DNA of 64,000 nt from JALYJG01 sp033763555. Its GTDB lineage: Bacteria; Pseudomonadota; Alphaproteobacteria; UBA9219. Shown here piece by piece: positions 59,656-64,000 of this stretch. The translations under genes and the position numbers were made by a program. The stretch spans positions 80,400 to 144,399 of the forward strand of contig JANRKK010000043.1 in NCBI GenBank assembly GCA_033763555.1, in the 5' to 3' direction. Positions within the stretch are counted from its first letter, which is position 1; each line of letters opens with the position of its first letter. The notes under the pieces are model-generated. The model was not told where the DNA came from and made no database searches. It worked only from the letters and a program-made list of their open reading frames with translations.

Positions 59656-61493
59656 TGGAAGGCATGGTCCCGCAAGCGCCCGGTGCTTTCCGGCGGTCTT
59701 CATCGCGCGCCGCCCAGTTTCTTGTTGATCACGCAACACCTGTTGCGGTTATTGCCGTCACACTTCTGACTTTTCTGATGATCTCGGTTTTCTACCGCCA
59801 GGAAAATCTCGGCGCAGCATCCAAGCAATGGCTTATCCATACCTACGAAGTCAAAAATCAGATTCAATCCCTCAGCAGCGAACTGAAAAGCATTTTCATC
59901 AGCCAGCGTGGTTACGTCATCACCGGGACTTACGACTCTACATCTTCTGTCACAGGTAATGCCCGGATTCAGTGGCGCGAATTTGAAGAACAGCTTCAAA
60001 AACTTAAAAGGCTGACGCCGGACAACATTGCCCAGCAGAAAAGCGTCGACGCCGCCATCAGTGGCACCAAACAGCTCTCGGTTTATATGGAATCCCTTGT
60101 GAAACTCCGGGAAGCCGAAGGCGCACAAAGTCTGCAGAAAATGAATCTCGATCGCGGGCAGGAGCTTTTGCAAAATGTCCATGCCGCCCTGGAGGCTATG
60201 TTCACTGAGGAAAACCGCCTTCTGGGCGTCCGCTCCAAGGCCGAACAGGCCAGCACAACACAAACCCGCATCGTCACTTTCGGCAGCATCGCGCTGTTTT
60301 ATATGACCGTCGTTCTGGCCATATGGCTCTGCCAGAAAGCGGAAAAGCTTTCGCGGGGACGCGTGGCACAACACGCCGCCTATCTCAAACAGATCATGAA
60401 TACGATTATCGACGGGTTGATCGTCATCGATGACCGCGGCACGGTGCAAAGCCTGAACACCGCCGCCGAGAAAATGTTCGGCTATACGCCCGAGGAAGTC
60501 ATCGGCAAGAATGTGAAAATGCTGATGCCCGAGCCTTATCAGGGCGAGCATGACAGCTATCTGCACAACTATAAGGAAACAGGAAAAACCAAGGTCATCG
60601 GCATCGGCCGTGAGGTTACCGGAAAACGCAAGGACGGCTCCACCTTCCCCATGGAACTGGGCGTCAGCGAAACGCGGTTGAACGACAAACGCCTGTTCGC
60701 CGGAACCATCCGCGACATCACCATCCGCAAGGATTTGGAGCGCGACCGCGAAAAATTCATCTCCGCGCTCAAGCAAAGCAATCAGGAGCTGGATGATTTC
60801 GCCTACATCGCAAGCCACGATCTGAAGGAACCGCTGCGCGGCATCACCAACAATGCGATGTTCTTGAAAGAAGATTTCGGCGACAAGCTCGATGAAAGCA
60901 CGAAAAAACGCATCGAACGCATGGGCTATCTGTGCCAGCGGATGGAACGGCTGGTCGATGACCTTCTCTATTTCTCACGACTGGGACGGCAGGACCTGGC
61001 GGTACAGCCCACCAATCTCAATGAAGTCGTCAAGGATATCACCTCGATGATGGAAACGACGCTAACGGAAACCAACACCGTCGTCATTATGCCCGAACCG
61101 CTCCCCACCATCGTCTGTGACCTGCCGCGCATCACGGAAGTTTTCCGCAACCTCATCACCAACGCGGTCAAATACAATAAAAGCAAGGACAGGCGCATCG
61201 AAATCGGCTGCACCAACGCCGCCAATTCCAACGACCCGAAATCTGTTCCAGGCCGGGCCTTTTATGTGCGCGATAACGGCATCGGCATCCCCCAGCAATT
61301 CCATCGCGACATTTTCCGCATCTTTAAGCGGCTGAACGAGGAAGATGACAGCGTTAAGGGAACGGGGGTCGGCCTGACTTTCGTGCAGAAAATTGTCGAG
61401 CGGCATGGCGGCCGCATCTGGCTCGATTCCAAGGAAGGCAGCGGCACAACTTTCTACTTCACTCTCAACACCGGAACGGAGGCACGATCATGA
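59655..61493 (+). CDS. CHASE3-PAS sensor histidine kinase
   Basis: 612 aa. Two membrane helices (about 32-50 and 208-230) flank a helical CHASE3-like domain (FISQRGYVITGTYDS). A PAS domain (about 245-360; FGYTPEEVIGKNVKMLMPEPY, FixL-like) precedes HisKA with YIASHDLKEPLRG (His about 388) and HATPase with NLITNAVKYN and DNGIGIP. The ASHDLKEPL type is that of phytochrome-like kinases that work with Rcp1-type receivers, such as the next gene (ATGA overlap). Confidence 0.92.
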   Translation: MEGMVPQAPGAFRRSSSRAAQFLVDHATPVAVIAVTLLTFLMISVFYRQENLGAASKQWLIHTYEVKNQIQSLSSELKSIFISQRGYVITGTYDSTSSVTGNARIQWREFEEQLQKLKRLTPDNIAQQKSVDAAISGTKQLSVYMESLVKLREAEGAQSLQKMNLDRGQELLQNVHAALEAMFTEENRLLGVRSKAEQASTTQTRIVTFGSIALFYMTVVLAIWLCQKAEKLSRGRVAQHAAYLKQIMNTIIDGLIVIDDRGTVQSLNTAAEKMFGYTPEEVIGKNVKMLMPEPYQGEHDSYLHNYKETGKTKVIGIGREVTGKRKDGSTFPMELGVSETRLNDKRLFAGTIRDITIRKDLERDREKFISALKQSNQELDDFAYIASHDLKEPLRGITNNAMFLKEDFGDKLDESTKKRIERMGYLCQRMERLVDDLLYFSRLGRQDLAVQPTNLNEVVKDITSMMETTLTETNTVVIMPEPLPTIVCDLPRITEVFRNLITNAVKYNKSKDRRIEIGCTNAANSNDPKSVPGRAFYVRDNGIGIPQQFHRDIFRIFKRLNEEDDSVKGTGVGLTFVQKIVERHGGRIWLDSKEGSGTTFYFTLNTGTEARS

Positions 61494-61936
61494 GCAGTCT
61501 CACCAATATTCTTCTCGTCGAAGACAACGAAGATGATTACGAAGCCGCAGTACGCAGCCTGAAGAAGAACCATTTCGCCAATCCGGTGCAATGGTGCCGC
61601 AACGGCCAGGACGGGCTGGATTACCTGCAACGCGCAGGCAAATACGCCAACAACAACACGCCCCTGCCCGGCCTTATCCTGCTCGATCTCAACATGCCCG
61701 GCATCGATGGCCGCCAGATGCTGCAAAAACTGAAGGAAGACCAGGCTCTGCGCGCCATCCCCGTGGTTGTCCTGACGACCTCGTCGGATTCCCGCGACAT
61801 CGAGCAATGCTACCAGCTCGGCGCCAATACCTACATCCAGAAGCCTGTCAGCTTTGAAGGGCTGGTGGAAGCCATCCGCACCATGAAGGAATACTGGTTC
61901 GGCATCGCCCTGCTGCCCGGACAAAAAGATAAATAA
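61490..61936 (+). CDS. Rcp1-type single-domain response regulator
   Basis: 148 aa. ILLVEDNEDDYEAA, LILLDLNMPGIDGRQM (acceptor Asp about 65), VVLTTSSDSRDIEQCYQLGA and QKPVSFEGL are typical of Rcp1/CheY-like regulators paired with phytochrome-type kinases. ATGA overlap with the kinase and a 1-base overlap with the next gene. Confidence 0.9.
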   Translation: MSSLTNILLVEDNEDDYEAAVRSLKKNHFANPVQWCRNGQDGLDYLQRAGKYANNNTPLPGLILLDLNMPGIDGRQMLQKLKEDQALRAIPVVVLTTSSDSRDIEQCYQLGANTYIQKPVSFEGLVEAIRTMKEYWFGIALLPGQKDK

Positions 61937-63543
61937 TGGAGCCAGCCTTGCAGCGCTCGATCCTCATCATCGATGACAGTCCGGAAGATCTGGACAAGTA
62001 CCAGCGCGCGCTGGAGAAAATCGGCGATGCTTCCTACGCAGTAGCGTCAGCCCGGGACGGCAATGCCGGGCTGGCGCAGATCGAAAGCGTCAAGCCCGAC
62101 TGCGTGCTGCTGGATTATTCGCTTCCGGGCAATGACGGCGTCGCCATTCTCCAGCGCATCCGCGTGCGCTACCCCTACATGCCTGTGGTGGTGCTGACGG
62201 GCCAGGGGAATGAATCCATCGCCGTCCGGGTGATGAAGGCGGGCGGGCAGGATTACATCTGCAAATCCGATATCACGCCGGATTCCCTGCACCGCATCAT
62301 CGGCAACGCCATTTTGCAGTGCCAGGAACGCCAGGCCAATAAAAGCGGCAAGCCGACGGCCTCCACCGTTCTGGTCATCGACGACAATCCCGATGACCGC
62401 GAATCCTTCATGCGCATGCTGAAGAAAGTGGAAGGCATCACTTATCGCTATGCTGAAGCCGCCGACGGGCTGAAGGGCGTGGAAATGATCCGCACGCTCA
62501 ATCCCGATTGCGTGCTGCTGGATTATTCGCTGCCCGGCTATAACGGGTTGGAAATCCTCAAGCGGCTGCGCGCCAGCTATGCCTTTGTTCCCGTCATCAT
62601 GCTGACGGGCCAAGGTAACGAAACCATCGCCGTGCAGGCGATGAAAGAAGGCGCGCAGGATTATCTGGTCAAGGCCGTCATGACGCCGGAATTGCTTCAC
62701 CGCACCATCACCTCGGCCATCGAGCATGTGTCGATGGAAAGCGCGCTCAAGGAACATCAGGATGAAATCCAGCGCCAGGCGGAGGAATTGAAATACATCA
62801 ATGAGGAATTGGAGACTTTCACCTATATCGCTTCGCATGATATGCGCTCGCCGCTGGTCAGCCTGAAAGGCTTTTCCAACGAACTGAGTCGGGCCGTAGG
62901 CGTTGTTTTGCTGCATCTGGAGCGCCAGCTGCCCAATCTGCCGGAAGCCGACCGCGAAATGGTGCGCGAGGAGCTTTCACAGCATATGCCCAAGGCGCTG
63001 CGTTACATCGTCATGGCCACGGAGCGCATGGAGCGCCTGACCGGATCAATCCTGAAATTGTCGCGATTGGGGCGTGGCGAAATCCTGCTCGAACCCATCC
63101 AGACACGCAGCCTGGTGGAAAATTGCCTGACCTCCATGGCGCATCAGATTGAAAAAAGCGGCACGAAAATCGAAATCGAAACTTTGCCGGACATCGTCGC
63201 CGACCGCGCTTTTGTGGAGCAGGTATTCGGCAACATCCTCGACAACGCGCTGAAATATCTCGACCCCTCACGGCCCGGCGCTATCCACATCAAGGGCGAA
63301 CAGAATGGCAATCAAGCCGCCTTTTCCGTCACCGATAACGGGCGCGGCATTGCCAAGGACGATATGCACAAAGTGTTCGAGATTTTCCGCCGCGCCGGAA
63401 ATGTCGAAAGCATTCCCGGCGAAGGCATGGGCATGCCTTATGTCCGCACCATCGTCCGGCGGCATCAGGGCAATATCTGGCTGGAATCCGCGCCCGGTGA
63501 AGGTACCACCGTTCATTTCACCCTTTTTAATCCGGCAGCATAA
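61936..63543 (+). CDS. REC-REC-histidine kinase
   Basis: 535 aa. Receiver 1 (about 5-125) and receiver 2 (about 145-265) are near copies: PDCVLLDYSLPG and LTGQGNE[ST]IAV occur in both. A coiled coil leads to HisKA with YIASHDMRSPLV (His about 302), a variable insert and HATPase with NILDNALKYLDPS and DNGRGIA. No membrane part. It may get phosphate at the receivers and adjust its own kinase. Confidence 0.9.
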   Translation: MEPALQRSILIIDDSPEDLDKYQRALEKIGDASYAVASARDGNAGLAQIESVKPDCVLLDYSLPGNDGVAILQRIRVRYPYMPVVVLTGQGNESIAVRVMKAGGQDYICKSDITPDSLHRIIGNAILQCQERQANKSGKPTASTVLVIDDNPDDRESFMRMLKKVEGITYRYAEAADGLKGVEMIRTLNPDCVLLDYSLPGYNGLEILKRLRASYAFVPVIMLTGQGNETIAVQAMKEGAQDYLVKAVMTPELLHRTITSAIEHVSMESALKEHQDEIQRQAEELKYINEELETFTYIASHDMRSPLVSLKGFSNELSRAVGVVLLHLERQLPNLPEADREMVREELSQHMPKALRYIVMATERMERLTGSILKLSRLGRGEILLEPIQTRSLVENCLTSMAHQIEKSGTKIEIETLPDIVADRAFVEQVFGNILDNALKYLDPSRPGAIHIKGEQNGNQAAFSVTDNGRGIAKDDMHKVFEIFRRAGNVESIPGEGMGMPYVRTIVRRHQGNIWLESAPGEGTTVHFTLFNPAA

Positions 63544-63552
63544 GGAGAGGCC

Positions 63553-64000
63553 ATGGAAAACTATAAGGAAGTGAAAATTCTTTTGGTTGAGGACGAAGAA
63601 GCCCATGCGGAACTGATACGCATGAATCTGGGTCGCAGCGGGCTCAGCAACCATATCGCGCATTTCGCCAACGGCCTCCAATTCGTGGATTTCCTGTTCA
63701 ACGAGGAATCCGAATCCAAGCATCAGGAAGCGAAATACCTCGTCATTCTCGACATCAACATGCCGGGGCTGGATGGCCGCCAGGTTCTGGAACGCATCAA
63801 AAACGACAAGCGCACGCGCAATATTCCCGTCATCATGCTGACCACCACAGAAGACGAAAAGGAAATCCAGCGCTGCTACGCGCTCGGCTGCAATCTGTAT
63901 CTGACCAAGCCGATGGATTACGAAGCCTTCTGCAACGCCGTGCATGAACTGGGTCTTTTCATCCAGACCGCAAAATTCCCGCGCCCGATCTTGCTGTCGG
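63553..64000 (+). CDS. Rcp1-type response regulator, 3' end outside the window
   Basis: At least 149 codons. ILLVEDEEAHAELI, VILDINMPGLDGRQV and LTTTEDEKEIQRCYALG match the Rcp1 class and the 61490 protein. An AGGAGAGG site stands 4 bases before the ATG. No stop codon is reached by 64000, though the receiver core is complete. Confidence 0.88.
   Translation, partial: MENYKEVKILLVEDEEAHAELIRMNLGRSGLSNHIAHFANGLQFVDFLFNEESESKHQEAKYLVILDINMPGLDGRQVLERIKNDKRTRNIPVIMLTTTEDEKEIQRCYALGCNLYLTKPMDYEAFCNAVHELGLFIQTAKFPRPILLS

Noticed and set aside
59700..60818. A 372-codon frame opposite the CHASE3-PAS kinase
   Set aside because: Shadow of a GC-rich gene whose own frame has full kinase motifs.

Overview
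The window reads as a chromosomal segment of a GC-rich alphaproteobacterium. Two heat-shock genes carry promoter matches to the alphaproteobacterial RpoH consensus (CTTG-N17/18-CYTATNT), the NAD regulator is of the alphaproteobacterial NrtR/NadQ kind, and gene content (TadE/TadG-like proteins, BioC/BioH, GtrA-type glycosylation genes, Rcp1-type response regulators) fits that class. The exact lineage cannot be fixed from the sequence; a Micavibrio- or Rhodospirillales-like organism is only a guess. Genes are tightly packed, with many ATGA/TAATG junctions and four convergent pairs whose stop codons overlap by exactly 4 bp. Several AT-richer orphan genes sit between the GC-rich housekeeping genes. 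No insertion sequence, prophage or CRISPR array was seen.

Layout. 1-3.1 kb: type II secretion/type IV pilus assembly ATPase (GspE/PilB) and inner-membrane platform protein (GspF/PilC). 3.1-7.3 kb: ClpB chaperone flanked by orphan genes, two of which look paralogous. 7.4-10.4 kb: a three-gene gtr-like glycosylation cassette (GT-C-like membrane protein, GT2, GtrA). 10.4-15.0 kb: lipoprotein, Na+/H+ antiporter, and a TadE-TadE-TadG-like operon. 15.2-20.2 kb: pantothenate and biotin genes (panB-bioF-bioH-bioC, and bioB on the other strand). 20.8-25.2 kb: nadQ-like regulator followed by nadA-nadB-nadC. 25.3-29.7 kb: glycine-zipper lipoprotein, hybrid histidine kinase and a REC-EAL phosphodiesterase. 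29.8-35.4 kb: xseA, purD, holA and orphans. 35.6-38.2 kb: groES-groEL, a structured 3' region, a tRNA-Ser(GGA) and a tRNA-Ser fragment. 38.2-42.3 kb: ABC-F ATPase, solute-binding protein, GIY-YIG protein and TrhO. 42.2-48.9 kb: surface-glycan cluster with four glycosyltransferases (GT1/GT4, GT9, GT4, GT2), a methyltransferase, a sulfotransferase and an APS-kinase/nucleotidyltransferase fusion. 49-58.7 kb: a Pga-like synthase-dependent exopolysaccharide locus (deacetylase, TPR plus outer-membrane barrel, HEAT-repeat membrane protein, processive GT2) flanked and translationally coupled to response regulators. 58.9-64 kb: an array of histidine kinases and receiver proteins running off the window end.

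How the parts fit together. The right-hand 15 kb looks like one surface-polysaccharide and signalling neighbourhood. A GTGA overlap couples an Hpt-REC-REC protein to the outer-membrane exporter, and further 4-bp or longer overlaps couple it to the HEAT protein and synthase. The sulfotransferase and the APS-kinase-like fusion in the adjacent glycan cluster suggest that one glycan is sulfated with locally made PAPS. The left half is mainly cofactor metabolism (CoA, biotin, NAD) and stress response. An inverted repeat that covers the nadA ribosome-binding site is the clearest cis-regulatory candidate there.
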